Notes under the pieces: generated by a model
The model's database searches: none
Told to the model about the DNA's origin: nothing
Seen by the model: only the letters and a program-made list of their open reading frames with translations
Shown: positions 53,701-62,365 of the stretch, piece by piece
How positions within the stretch are numbered: position 1 is the stretch's first letter
Layout of the letters: every line of letters begins with the position of its first letter
Made by a program: the position numbers and the translations under genes
NCBI RefSeq assembly: GCF_900129795.1
Contig: NZ_FQWW01000006.1
Location: forward strand, 62,001 to 126,000
Length of the DNA stretch: 64,000 nt
Direction of reading: 5' to 3'
Source: Flavobacterium sp. CF108
Lineage (GTDB): Bacteria > Bacteroidota > Bacteroidia > Flavobacteriales > Flavobacteriaceae

Positions 53701-54292
53701 CAAATTTTTTCTGAGAGAACGGGTTAGGGGAATTAGGATTGATGTCTAAAGGATAATTGGCAGAGTAATAATTGCTGATGCTTACATCTACACCGTTCCT
53801 GTAAGAAGCAGTAATCCCTGATTGATCAGGATATGGAAGATAATCTTTATCTTGTCTTCCAAATGCATCATAGGTAATATGTGTTACAATATCTTCTTTG
53901 TTTGGTGAGGCTTTTATGGCAATATTTTGCATAGGCCTTCCGAGTCCGTCAAAATAACTGATAGTTTCTATTACATCCTTGTTGTTTGCAATGCCCGAAT
54001 CGTTTGTCATTGCTGTCTGGAATGTTCTAGTATATATATAATTTTCGTTACTTAATGTAATGGGTTTATAAGCATCAGGGAGTAAACTGGCTCTAAAAGT
54101 ACTGCCAGTTTTAATCCAAGTTCCAGGTTTTAAGGTAATAGTTTGCGAGGCAGTTATGTTTTCTGTACCGGTTACAATATAATCTGTATTTAATCCATCG
54201 GGTTTTGTTACTGTTACTGGTGTCTGGGCAAATAAATTTGTACTGATGAAAACCAATAAGCATACTGTTTTTTCTAAGATGTATCTTGTCAT
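50717..54292 (-). CDS. RHS repeat protein (DUF6443 N-terminus), pair 2, with variable tip
   Basis: 1191 aa secreted RHS protein, paralogue of the one at 28869. The signal peptide ends NLFAQ; the DUF6443-like region has YIYTRTFQTAM and YFDGLGRPMQNIAIKASP; YD repeats and the RHS core follow (NGKELQDELGLNMYDYGARN, RWMNVDPLAEQMRRWSPYNY). The variable tip (about 960-1191) contains VLHETLEAYSGAK (HETLE at 1107-1111) and YTEAHGNSPGG; the pattern hints at a metal-binding peptidase-like fold, but it is not an HExxH. It starts 2 bp after the partner gene and is followed after 2 bp by the first small lipoprotein. The RHS call is firm and the tip function unknown. Confidence 0.92.
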   Translation of the reverse strand: MTRYILEKTVCLLVFISTNLFAQTPVTVTKPDGLNTDYIVTGTENITASQTITLKPGTWIKTGSTFRASLLPDAYKPITLSNENYIYTRTFQTAMTNDSGIANNKDVIETISYFDGLGRPMQNIAIKASPNKEDIVTHITYDAFGRQDKDYLPYPDQSGITASYRNGVDVSISNYYSANYPLDINPNSPNPFSQKKFENSPLNRVLQQAAPGKDWALGAGHEINMDYMTNQNNDIKLFKALTSWNNTSKIYDISLENALGNVFYPANELYITITQDENRANTTQEVKDKEGRVILKRTYATSIVNSIPTETYHDTYYIYDVYGNLTYVIPPKADRAITESVLNDLCYQYKYDHRHRLAEKKLPGKDWEYIIYDKLDRPVLTQDANLRADKKWLFTKYDAFSRPAYTGEYTNTTDTSRVSVQTLADNSSSKFENKQASVLNILGTSLNYSNTAFPNSGIDLFTINYYDDYTGIDLDGGTLVSSYGITPISNAKGLSTCSKVRVLGTSNWITTVNYYDNKGRTVYNYNKNNFLNSIATVKTQLDFGGKVLETTSTHKKGTDALITIVDSYSYDHAGRVLTQSQSINNQTKEIIASNTYDKLGQLISKGVGGKINQSRLQNVTYNYNIRGWLKGINNINSIGTNLFAFQINYNDITDPLKKLYNGNISQTSWKTANIDDNSLKSYTYTYDALNRLTQATDNSALNPGRYNEGLGYDKNGNIMNILRLGHINPAATIFGTMDNLAYTYTGNRLDKVEDSSGSTEGFSNGANIPIEYTYDNNGNMKTDANKGITAISYNHLNLPTSISINGGTISYFYDATGIKQRKTISTGGSTDYAGSFVYESNSLKQFSQPEGYVTYNAGIYNYIYQYKDHLGNIRLSYQDKDNNGVVNTSEIVQENNYYAFGLMQKGYNSAINGVDNKYKYNGKELQDELGLNMYDYGARNYDPALGRWMNVDPLAEQMRRWSPYNYSFNNPMRFIDPDGMGPNDVIINGTKENQLKAFEQLQKSVGSQLSLSMNDKGKVSYSQNLTGPLNEAASKLTQAIDDHSVVANINSTDNLVSSVTGSILQGEFQGSTLDNISGVTTAQQEMNVNVLERADNVKGTPGENVLHETLEAYSGAKINQRDNIGVVPAAMIGVENKVYTEAHGNSPGGQAADKAIYVKNPPNSTQVKYNNSTEGWLQLKGVKIQTFPNKM

Positions 54293-54294
54293 AA

Positions 54295-57200
54295 TTATTG
54301 GTTTTTATAATGATATTGGTTCTGTGATACTAAATTTCCCTGGGAGTCTTTAATAAATTCCAATCTGCCAAATGTATCATAAGTATAAGTTGTGATATTT
54401 CCTTTTGGATCTGTAATTGTACTAATTCCAACGAGAGGCAGATAGGTATAAGTTGTGATCATCGTATTCGGAAAAGAGTTTCTAAGAGAACTTAGAGCAT
54501 TAAGTAATGCGGTTTCAGTTCCTGTATTTGAAATAGATTGAATGTTTGAAACATAGGATGAAATATTATCATAGGTTTCATTTTCAATTTTAGCAATCGG
54601 CTGCGATTGATTATAGCCCCAAATGATAGAATTGTTGACACCGATTTTATCATGGTATTGGAGAATATTTCCTTTATTATCTCTCTTGTCAATAATACTT
54701 TGCTCTTCTATTGGAAGATTGCCTGAAGCTGTTGATATGCTTTTCGGCAGAACAAGACCAGAACCAAAATCTTTATAATTAATCTGTTTTGTATCCAATA
54801 AGACGTTATCTCTGTAAACTTTTTCTACGACAACTTCATTAATTCTATTTTGGGTTATCAAGTTACTTAGAATAGGTTGTGAAGTTAATTGATTTGAAAA
54901 ATAGGGATATTGTCTTTCTGTTTTGATGTTTGATAACCCGCTATTGAATACTTCATTTGTTACAAATGGTAAGGTTAAATCATATTGATAATCTATAATT
55001 TTACTTACAGTATTAGTATTGAAGTATGAAGTATTTGTTCTCTTGATTAAGAGATTTTGAGAAACTGGTAAACTTGATTTTATGGTAAGACTTATTCCTT
55101 CACGATAAAATGTACTGCAAGTTTCTTCTTGACCTCCAAAACCAATTGTGATTTCAAAAGGAAATGTTTGAAGTACTCTATATGAATAGTCATTTTTTTC
55201 TTGATTCAAAATTTTACTCGCTGAATTGTATATAGTTTTAGTGAGCAACTTTCCTCTTCTGCTTTCATTATCTATATAAGTCATCATTGGGTATGAAGTA
55301 TTTTTTATAAAAAGACAATTACAAGCTATACAATTTGGGTCTGTTTGATTATTAATTCTAACTTCAGGGGTATTTGGGAACTCTAGAGGAGAAGAAAATT
55401 CATATTTTATATAGCCATTGTTTATTTCTGTTTCTGTAATTTTTGAATATCCAACAAAACTTCCAGAAGTCAATTCAATACCTCCTTTGGCCATATCGTA
55501 CACGGCAAATGACTTTGCTATCATTGTATCAGCGTAAAAATCGCTTATGTTAGCAAATTTTGGAATGTTATTAATATATCCTGAAGATTTCCCATTTTGA
55601 TCTAGGTAAGAATAACTCACTTTTTTGACCTGATTGTTATTATCTGTCAATTTTTGAGACTTTATTCTTGCACCTCCTGATAAGTAGGTTTCTCCTTGAT
55701 ACTGGAATTGGTTATTTTCGTATTCAAATTCAGAACTTCCTCCGGTAGGATAAGTAATCTTTTTTAATAATCCAGTCAAAGAGGAAGTATTTGGAATTAG
55801 ACTGTAATTTCCTGGAATATTTTGAAAATTACTATTATTTACCAGTTGAAATGGTAATATAGAATTTGTATAATTGTTTTTATAGAAATAAAGTTTAGGT
55901 GTTAAAAGTACATTTGAATTATTGTCTACAACACCATTGTTGTTATAATAACCTAAAAAATCATGTTCTAACGATCCTCTTTTTGGTAATTTATTTGTAT
56001 AATCATACTCAAATGTATATGAGTTTGATTTATTGTCATTGTCAAAGACCTGAACACTGTCTAACCTAAGTCTTATACAATCAGGATCAGTACAGTTTTC
56101 TTTAGAATCAAAATAAGAATAATTTAATACGAATCGTTTTATAATAACATTCTTGCTATTTTTGACAGTTATTTCTGTCAAGGCATTTTCCCCCAGATAA
56201 TCTTGTCTGCTTAATCCATATTGAAAATTTACAGTGCCTTCATCATATGAAATGGTAGTCAATCTTTTTCTTTTAGGATTTTTAGTCATCGAATTCATCT
56301 TTAAATAATTGTAAGGATCATTAGGGGCATACATAGCTATCATACATTTATTTAATGAATTTTCATTTTGAGGAGAACTAATTGTTAGATTTACTGGAGT
56401 ATCAACTAAAATATTATTTTCAATGTTAGGGTTTGCATATGTTTGATAGAAAAAATCTACCGTTTTGTTAGTTTGGCTATCTTCAATTTTACTTAAATTC
56501 CAAGTATGTATTCTTTTATTATAATAATTGGCATGATAGCTATTTATAATATCCATACCATTACTACTGCAAATTGCACCTGGAACAGGAATGATTCCAA
56601 AAGGACGATAAAAAGTTTCATTGACTTCTTCTTCATTAAATTTATATTTAACGCCATTAGTATTTGCAATATTAAATTCATAGAAATCTTTTATTTTTTT
56701 TCCTGCAGCAATTTGATGATAAGGATTTGCATTTAAAAGGCTTAAATTATTCTCACCTAAATTTACATAATTATAAAATCCATAACCAGGATTAGTTCTT
56801 TTGTCTATAATTAGAGAAGTCATCTTAATACCTGAATTGTCTAAAAAAGTAGTAGTGATACCAGTGTTATTATTTGGATATATATCTTTTTGCGTATTGT
56901 TTGTGGTTATAAATTTAGAACTCAACCCAGGAGCATTTATAATAAAAGTGTCTGGTAAATCTTGTTGAAAGTACCCTCCTGGATATGGTATTGCAGAATC
57001 AGCCCAATATTTGCCATTTACACCGTCAATCTCATTTTCATCTATATCTTCTCTATAGTTAAAGCAAGGTGAATCATTTGGAAAATTTGAGTACCTGTAA
57101 TAAGTTGTAAAAACAGGAATTCGTGCATTTATTTTTCTATTATTTCCTTGTCGGTTAACTATTGGAAAAATGTGTACACCAGTATCTCCGCCATCTTGAT

Positions 57201-57576
57201 AGTCGGTTCCAATTTGAGCGTCATTATCAGGAATGTCGTTAACGATTCTAATAATGCTCCCTCCAGCATTTAAAATCCACCCCATACCTACAGAAGTTGC
57301 TCGGTCATCAACCTTAATACCTCCTGAATCATAATTTAAACTAATTGGAACATTGATATTTCCTGAAGATATTTCAAAAATTGGAATTTTTACGTCCGTT
57401 TTACCAGTATATAAATTTACGTCGGTAATATTATATTTTTGAAAAGCCATTACATCTGGAGAAGCGCTAAATATTTTCTCTGGAATTGGATTTATAATTT
57501 GTGAGAAGACATCGTAATTGTTAAATACTAACATTAGTAATAGTATTACATGACGTCTTTTTCGAAATATTTTCAT
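54295..57576 (-). CDS. RHS-associated secreted protein, N-terminal partner (pair 2)
   Basis: About 1093 aa, homologous to the protein at 32478. I chose the ATG at 57576 because a signal peptide (MKIFRKRRHVILLLMLVF) follows directly; in-frame ATGs at 57600 and 57627 would add a charged extension. Typical features are FQKYNITDVNLYTGKTDVKI, LNYDSGGIKVDDRATSVGMG, WILNAGGSIIR and a C-terminal stretch of YD repeats (ITTYTYLPLVGISTITDPKG, YDTFGRLEFIKDSQG). Like its counterpart it stops where the following RHS gene begins (2 bp). Two small Cys motifs (CTDPDC, CIACNC) are present. Structure inferred as half of a closed RHS shell. Confidence 0.83.
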   Translation of the reverse strand: MKIFRKRRHVILLLMLVFNNYDVFSQIINPIPEKIFSASPDVMAFQKYNITDVNLYTGKTDVKIPIFEISSGNINVPISLNYDSGGIKVDDRATSVGMGWILNAGGSIIRIVNDIPDNDAQIGTDYQDGGDTGVHIFPIVNRQGNNRKINARIPVFTTYYRYSNFPNDSPCFNYREDIDENEIDGVNGKYWADSAIPYPGGYFQQDLPDTFIINAPGLSSKFITTNNTQKDIYPNNNTGITTTFLDNSGIKMTSLIIDKRTNPGYGFYNYVNLGENNLSLLNANPYHQIAAGKKIKDFYEFNIANTNGVKYKFNEEEVNETFYRPFGIIPVPGAICSSNGMDIINSYHANYYNKRIHTWNLSKIEDSQTNKTVDFFYQTYANPNIENNILVDTPVNLTISSPQNENSLNKCMIAMYAPNDPYNYLKMNSMTKNPKRKRLTTISYDEGTVNFQYGLSRQDYLGENALTEITVKNSKNVIIKRFVLNYSYFDSKENCTDPDCIRLRLDSVQVFDNDNKSNSYTFEYDYTNKLPKRGSLEHDFLGYYNNNGVVDNNSNVLLTPKLYFYKNNYTNSILPFQLVNNSNFQNIPGNYSLIPNTSSLTGLLKKITYPTGGSSEFEYENNQFQYQGETYLSGGARIKSQKLTDNNNQVKKVSYSYLDQNGKSSGYINNIPKFANISDFYADTMIAKSFAVYDMAKGGIELTSGSFVGYSKITETEINNGYIKYEFSSPLEFPNTPEVRINNQTDPNCIACNCLFIKNTSYPMMTYIDNESRRGKLLTKTIYNSASKILNQEKNDYSYRVLQTFPFEITIGFGGQEETCSTFYREGISLTIKSSLPVSQNLLIKRTNTSYFNTNTVSKIIDYQYDLTLPFVTNEVFNSGLSNIKTERQYPYFSNQLTSQPILSNLITQNRINEVVVEKVYRDNVLLDTKQINYKDFGSGLVLPKSISTASGNLPIEEQSIIDKRDNKGNILQYHDKIGVNNSIIWGYNQSQPIAKIENETYDNISSYVSNIQSISNTGTETALLNALSSLRNSFPNTMITTYTYLPLVGISTITDPKGNITTYTYDTFGRLEFIKDSQGNLVSQNQYHYKNQ

Positions 57577-57799
57577 AATTCTGTTTTTGTTTTGTTTCAT
57601 TAATTTTTCAAAATGTTTTTGATGCAATATTTATTTTTATTTGTAAGTTGTTAAGGAGTAGGTAGATATGTTATTTGGTTTTTCATTTTTTGTTGTATTA
57701 TATTTTTAAGTGATAACTGATTTTTTTGGTGCAATATTAACAAAACTTTTATGTAATTTTCAGAAAAATATTTATAAAGTTTTTCTTGTTATTAACCAC

Positions 57800-57829
57800 T
57801 TTGTTTTCTCAATAAAAAAGATATATTTG
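57800..57829 (+). promoter_or_regulatory. Bacteroidota promoter for the pseudopilin operon
   Basis: TTTG (57800-57803), 18-bp spacer, TATATTTG (57822-57829): the TTTG...TANNTTTG promoter form of this phylum. The start codon GTG at 57853 lies 23 bp after the box, giving a leader of about 15 bases. Confidence 0.75.
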
Positions 57830-57852
57830 TAAAAAATTATTACACTTTTGTT

Positions 57853-58263
57853 GTGAAGAAAAATCTACTTAAAAAATTGCCGTCTTTCAATCTTCAGGAA
57901 ATGTTGATTGTTCTTGCTATCATAGGAATTTTGCTTTTAATTGCTTTGCCAAACCTAATGCCTTTGATTACAAAAGCGAAAAGCGTAGAAGCACAGGTAC
58001 AGCTTAAAGCAATATATAATGCAGAGAAACAGTATTATTTTATGTACTCAAAATACAGCCCTAATTTTACTGAAATAGACTTTGAAGTACCAAAAACAAC
58101 AAAAGAAAGCGGAAGTGCTAATTACGTTTATGAAATAGTGCAATCAACAAATAATGAGTTTAAAGTAAAAGCTACAGCAATTACTGATTTTAATGGAAAT
58201 GGGGTTTTTAATGTTTGGGAAATTGATCAGAATGGTGTTCCAAAACAAATCATAAATGATTAA
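57853..58263 (+). CDS. Major pseudopilin, GspG-like
   Basis: 136 aa with a GTG start (no better start in frame). The class III leader reads MKKNLLKKLPS before FNLQEMLIVLAIIGILLLIA: Phe+1, Glu+5 and the hydrophobic helix are present and Ser is at -1. The C-terminus DFNGNGVFNVWEIDQNG resembles the calcium-binding end of the major pseudopilin GspG. It overlaps the peptidase gene by 1 bp (TAATG) and is driven by the promoter at 57800, so it is the first gene of the G-O-E-D-L-M arm. It would form the pseudopilus shaft. Confidence 0.87.
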   Translation: MKKNLLKKLPSFNLQEMLIVLAIIGILLLIALPNLMPLITKAKSVEAQVQLKAIYNAEKQYYFMYSKYSPNFTEIDFEVPKTTKESGSANYVYEIVQSTNNEFKVKATAITDFNGNGVFNVWEIDQNGVPKQIIND

Positions 58264-58739
58264 TGTGGTATTTAAAATTAATTTTACTTATTGTATTTGC
58301 TCTCGTATTATATCAGGATTTTAAAAACCGTTTAGTTTACTGGTTTTTATACCCAATTATTGGGATTTTAGCATTTGCAATTCAACTACATAATCTGCCT
58401 TTGTCAATAGCATTGACCAATTGGGGAGTTAATTTAATGTTTGTAGTTTTAATTTTGGCTGTAAGCTTGATTTATGCCAAGTCTAGAAATTTAGATTTTA
58501 AAAATACGATCGGGATAGGCGACATCCTGTTTTTTCTTTTTATAGCCGGCACATTTTCGATAGTTTCTTTTTTGGTTTTATTTGTATTTTCCCTTTTATT
58601 TTCCTTGATTTTGCATTTAGTTTTAAGTAACAAAAAAGAGCAGTCTACAGTACCATTAGCTGGTTATATGTCACTTTTTTTTGGTGCTGTTTATGCCATT
58701 TCTTTTTTTTGGAACGACACATTTTTATACGCTTATTAA
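58263..58739 (+). CDS. Short A24 prepilin peptidase (GspO/PilD-like)
   Basis: 158 aa polytopic membrane aspartyl peptidase that removes the leader of pilin-like proteins. The two catalytic aspartates are visible: Asp19 in YQDFKNR and Asp87 in GIGDILFF. The N-terminal methyltransferase domain of classical PilD is absent, so it is the short type, and the GxGD motif is followed by further membrane segments. It overlaps the pseudopilin gene by one base and abuts GspE. It lies with four pilin-like genes that have Ser at -1, so it may be adapted to Ser-containing sites; inference. Confidence 0.85.
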   Translation: MWYLKLILLIVFALVLYQDFKNRLVYWFLYPIIGILAFAIQLHNLPLSIALTNWGVNLMFVVLILAVSLIYAKSRNLDFKNTIGIGDILFFLFIAGTFSIVSFLVLFVFSLLFSLILHLVLSNKKEQSTVPLAGYMSLFFGAVYAISFFWNDTFLYAY

Positions 58740-60140
58740 ATGGAAAATTTTGATATTTCAATAGAGTTCCAGCAGCTTGTAAAAGCAGAACAGGCTTATT
58801 ATTACCGAATTGTTCCTGTTGGTAAAAATGGGCAGATTGTACTATTAAAAACCGATAATTCTGATATTGCAGCTTTACAAAATGAATTAACCATTCTCCT
58901 TAGTTTTCCTGTTCAGTTAGAAACAGATTCCACAGAAAATATAAACCGTTATTTAAGCACCAATTATAGAAAAACATCTAATAACGTTTCTGAGATTCAT
59001 TATACTTCTGATTTTTTAGAAAAAATTGTATTAAATGCTAAGGAAATAGGGAGCAGTGATATTCATTTTGAACCTTATGAAAAAAATGCAAGAGTTCGTT
59101 TTCGTTTAGATGGAAAGTTAAAAGAACAATTCCATATTTCGGTAGAAGAATATCCTATTATTGTAAACAAAATAAAGATTCGTGCCCAGCTTGATATATC
59201 CGAAAAAAGATTACCACAAGACGGACGTATAACAATGGTTACGGATTATCAGGATTTTGACGTTCGTGTTTCTGTTTTGCCAACGCTGCATGGAGAAAAA
59301 GTAGTACTGCGTATTTTAAGTAAAGATACCAGTCATATCGATATTAATTCTTTGGGGTTTACGGAAAAAGAATTAGCATCTTATCTGGAAAACATAAAAC
59401 GTCCGAATGGTATAGTTCTTATTTCGGGGCCAACAGGTTCGGGAAAAACAACAACTTTATATGCTACGTTAAAAAGGTTAAATGTCCCGAATACTAATAT
59501 TTTAACGGTTGAAGATCCGATAGAATATACTTTGGAAGGAATTAATCAGGTTCAGTTAAAAGAAAACATTGGGCTTGATTTTGCCGCGACTTTAAGAACA
59601 TTTTTAAGGCAGGATCCGGATATTATTATGGTGGGAGAGATTCGTGATGTGAATACTGCAAATATGGCAATTCGCGCTGCATTGACAGGGCATCTTGTTT
59701 TATCAACCATTCATACAAATTCAGCATGGGCAACTGTATCGAGATTGATCGATATGGGAGTTCCGTCATTTCTAATTGCAAGTACTCTTAATATTAGTGT
59801 TGCACAGCGTTTAGTACGTAAATTGTGTAAGTCTTGTAAAACGGAAGAGCCAATTGCTGAAGAAATTTTTCCAACAGGTTTTGAAGTTCCAAAAGACTTA
59901 AAGTCGCATCATATTGCTGTTGGTTGCGAACATTGTTATCATACAGGTTATTCAGGAAGGAAAGCGATTTATGAAATTCTGCCCATTGGATCAGAATTAT
60001 CTAATTTAATTAAAAACAACCAACTGGATATCAACGATTATTTAGAAGAAAAAGACATTTTTACACTAAAGCGTAATGCATTGTTACTAATAAAAGATGG
60101 AATCACTTCTGTCGATGAAGTTTTTTCATTACTCTTGTAA
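58740..60140 (+). CDS. GspE/PilB-type secretion ATPase
   Basis: 466 aa hexameric ATPase that powers pseudopilus assembly. Walker A GPTGSGKTTT (Lys236), the Asp box and Walker B region (DPDIIMVGEIRD), and the His box (LVLSTIHTNSAW) are intact. A tetracysteine zinc motif follows: CKSC at about 362-365 and CEHC about 399-402. The N-terminal domain is short. It directly abuts the peptidase gene (no gap), and GspD follows 38 bp later. No PilT-like retraction ATPase is in the window, which argues for T2SS-type rather than retractile pilus. Confidence 0.95.
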   Translation: MENFDISIEFQQLVKAEQAYYYRIVPVGKNGQIVLLKTDNSDIAALQNELTILLSFPVQLETDSTENINRYLSTNYRKTSNNVSEIHYTSDFLEKIVLNAKEIGSSDIHFEPYEKNARVRFRLDGKLKEQFHISVEEYPIIVNKIKIRAQLDISEKRLPQDGRITMVTDYQDFDVRVSVLPTLHGEKVVLRILSKDTSHIDINSLGFTEKELASYLENIKRPNGIVLISGPTGSGKTTTLYATLKRLNVPNTNILTVEDPIEYTLEGINQVQLKENIGLDFAATLRTFLRQDPDIIMVGEIRDVNTANMAIRAALTGHLVLSTIHTNSAWATVSRLIDMGVPSFLIASTLNISVAQRLVRKLCKSCKTEEPIAEEIFPTGFEVPKDLKSHHIAVGCEHCYHTGYSGRKAIYEILPIGSELSNLIKNNQLDINDYLEEKDIFTLKRNALLLIKDGITSVDEVFSLLL

Positions 60141-60178
60141 ATTAAAATATATAAAAGTCCTACAATTGACATAAATTC

Positions 60179-62365
60179 ATGAAAAAAATAATTACTCTAT
60201 TTTTGCTGATTCTTTTCCAGATTTCATATTCACAAGACAATCGGATTTTACAGCTTAAAAATAATATAGAATCCATTTCTGCTGACGCTCCGGGACTTAA
60301 TGAAAAAGTGAATGTTAATATTAAAGAGGCTTCTTTGTCAAGTTTCTTATTGGCTGTTTCTCAAATTCATAAACTTAATTTTAGTGTTGCAACAAATCTA
60401 AACCAGATTAATATTGTAAATAATTTTTCGGATGTCACAGTAGGTGATCTGCTTATTTTTTTATGTAAAGAATATAATCTTACTATTGATTTTACTGGAA
60501 ATATTCTGGCTATAAAATCATATGAAAAACCTGTAGAAATTCAAAAGATAAAAGAGATTGATGTTGTTCATGATTATGCAAATAATTTACTTTCGTTAAA
60601 CCTGAAAGATGATAAATTATATGACGTTTTCAGAAAAATAATGGATGTAAGCGGTAAAAATTTGGTTTTTGCCCCTGGATTAGAAAACCAGCCACTGACT
60701 GCTTATATAAAAAGCATGCCTTTTGATGCTGCATTAAACAAATTGGCTTTTGCTAATAATTTAAGTGTAACGAAATCAAGAGACAACTTTTATATTTTTG
60801 ACAAATTAGATGGGAACTTTGTTGTTGAAGGCACAGGAAATCAAAATGGAGAACTAAGACAAAACAAACCTCAACGTCCAAGAAAATCTAATTTTTTCTT
60901 TACTGTAGTTGATCCTGATAAAAAACTGTTAAACGTAGATTTTGAAAACACTCCAATTTCAAGTATAGTGTATGATATAGGTCACGAACTTGACATTGAT
61001 ATGTTTATATCAAGCCCTTTAGAAAATGCAGGTAACGGAACAGTAAAAGCCAAAAATATCACTTTTGATGAACTTTTGGCAAAATTGTTTGAAGTAAAAA
61101 CAGATAGTTATCCAGCGCAAAGTAATAACTCGCAGCAATTTAATAGTAATAGTCAAGCCGGATCTATAGCATCTTCCGGAGGCAGTTATACCTTTAAAAG
61201 AAGTGGCTCTGTTTATTATTTTGGAACAAAAGATCAGTTAGTGGTGCGAAACATTAAATCGATTCCGCTAATGCACCGTTCTATTGAACTTTTAAGCGAT
61301 CCGTCAAAAGAAGGTCGAAGTGCCGGCAGGTTAAATAACACGAACAGCTATTCAAATTATAATTCTTATGATAGTAACAGCAATAGATCTACATCTAATT
61401 CTAACTACTCTAATCAAAATAGTAATTATAATAATAGCAGTAATTCTTCGTCTTCAAGCAGCAGCAGTGGTCCTTCTGAATCTATTTTGACCATTATACC
61501 TGATGAAATAAAAAAAGACCTGGATATTAAAATTGACAAAGAGCTGAATAGCTTTTTAGTTAATGGACCCGCTGCTAACATTGAGCGATTTGAATCTTTT
61601 ATAAATTATATTGACAAAGCTGTTCCTGTAATTTTAATAGAAGTAATGTTGTTAGAAGTTAACAGAAGTGCGACAGTAGAAACTGGTATTCAAGCAGGAA
61701 TTGGAGATAAACCAGTTACTACAAAAGGAACTGTTTTTCCAAATGCCGATATTAATTTAGGTGCTTCAACAATAAATAAAATCATTGATGGTTTTAACGG
61801 ATTTGGTTCTTTAAATATTGGACAAGTGGTACCTAACTTTTATTTAAGTTTAAAAGCAATGGAAACAAACGGAAACTTGAAAGTACGTTCGTCCCCTAGA
61901 TTATCTACCTTAAATGGTCATAAAGCTTATTTGTCTATTGGTGAAACAACCTATTATGTTGTTACCAACCAGAATTATTATGGTTCACAAATTCCGCAGG
62001 CTTCGGAAGTTAAAAACTATCAGCCTATTGATGCTGAATTGTCTGTAACTATTATGCCTTTGGTTTCTGGTAACGGGCAGATTACAATGGATATTAAAGT
62101 AATTCAATCGAGTTTTAATGGGCAAAAAGTAGACAAAGATGCTCCTCCGGGAATTAATTCCAGAGAGTTTACTTCAATTATTAGAGTTAAAGACCAAGAC
62201 ATTATAGTATTAGGCGGACTTGAAGAGTCTGTAAAAAATGATTCAGGAACAGGAGTGCCTTTATTATCGAGAATTCCAATTCTAAAGTGGTTATTTAGTT
62301 CGAGAAAACGAGAAGATTCGAAGAAAAAATTAAGCGTATTGATTAAACCTACAGTTATTTACTAA
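60179..62365 (+). CDS. GspD/PilQ-type outer-membrane secretin
   Basis: 728 aa secretin that forms the outer-membrane channel. Order: signal peptide (ends ISYSQ), N0 domain (about 40-115, NINIKEASLS-like start, VGDLLIFLCKEYNL), further N domains to about 380, an Asn/Ser-rich low-complexity linker (about 383-430), then the secretin core (VILIEVMLLEVNRSA, LKVRSSPRLSTLNGHKA, VPLLSRIPILKWLF and KKLSVLIKPTVI at the end). The long N/S linker is unusual and may be a flexible hinge. Stop and next start overlap (TAATG). Confidence 0.94.
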   Translation: MKKIITLFLLILFQISYSQDNRILQLKNNIESISADAPGLNEKVNVNIKEASLSSFLLAVSQIHKLNFSVATNLNQINIVNNFSDVTVGDLLIFLCKEYNLTIDFTGNILAIKSYEKPVEIQKIKEIDVVHDYANNLLSLNLKDDKLYDVFRKIMDVSGKNLVFAPGLENQPLTAYIKSMPFDAALNKLAFANNLSVTKSRDNFYIFDKLDGNFVVEGTGNQNGELRQNKPQRPRKSNFFFTVVDPDKKLLNVDFENTPISSIVYDIGHELDIDMFISSPLENAGNGTVKAKNITFDELLAKLFEVKTDSYPAQSNNSQQFNSNSQAGSIASSGGSYTFKRSGSVYYFGTKDQLVVRNIKSIPLMHRSIELLSDPSKEGRSAGRLNNTNSYSNYNSYDSNSNRSTSNSNYSNQNSNYNNSSNSSSSSSSSGPSESILTIIPDEIKKDLDIKIDKELNSFLVNGPAANIERFESFINYIDKAVPVILIEVMLLEVNRSATVETGIQAGIGDKPVTTKGTVFPNADINLGASTINKIIDGFNGFGSLNIGQVVPNFYLSLKAMETNGNLKVRSSPRLSTLNGHKAYLSIGETTYYVVTNQNYYGSQIPQASEVKNYQPIDAELSVTIMPLVSGNGQITMDIKVIQSSFNGQKVDKDAPPGINSREFTSIIRVKDQDIIVLGGLEESVKNDSGTGVPLLSRIPILKWLFSSRKREDSKKKLSVLIKPTVIY

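Noticed and set aside
61380..61480. CRISPR-like or simple repeat in the secretin gene
   Set aside because: The repeats are codon-level Asn/Ser low complexity within an intact reading frame.
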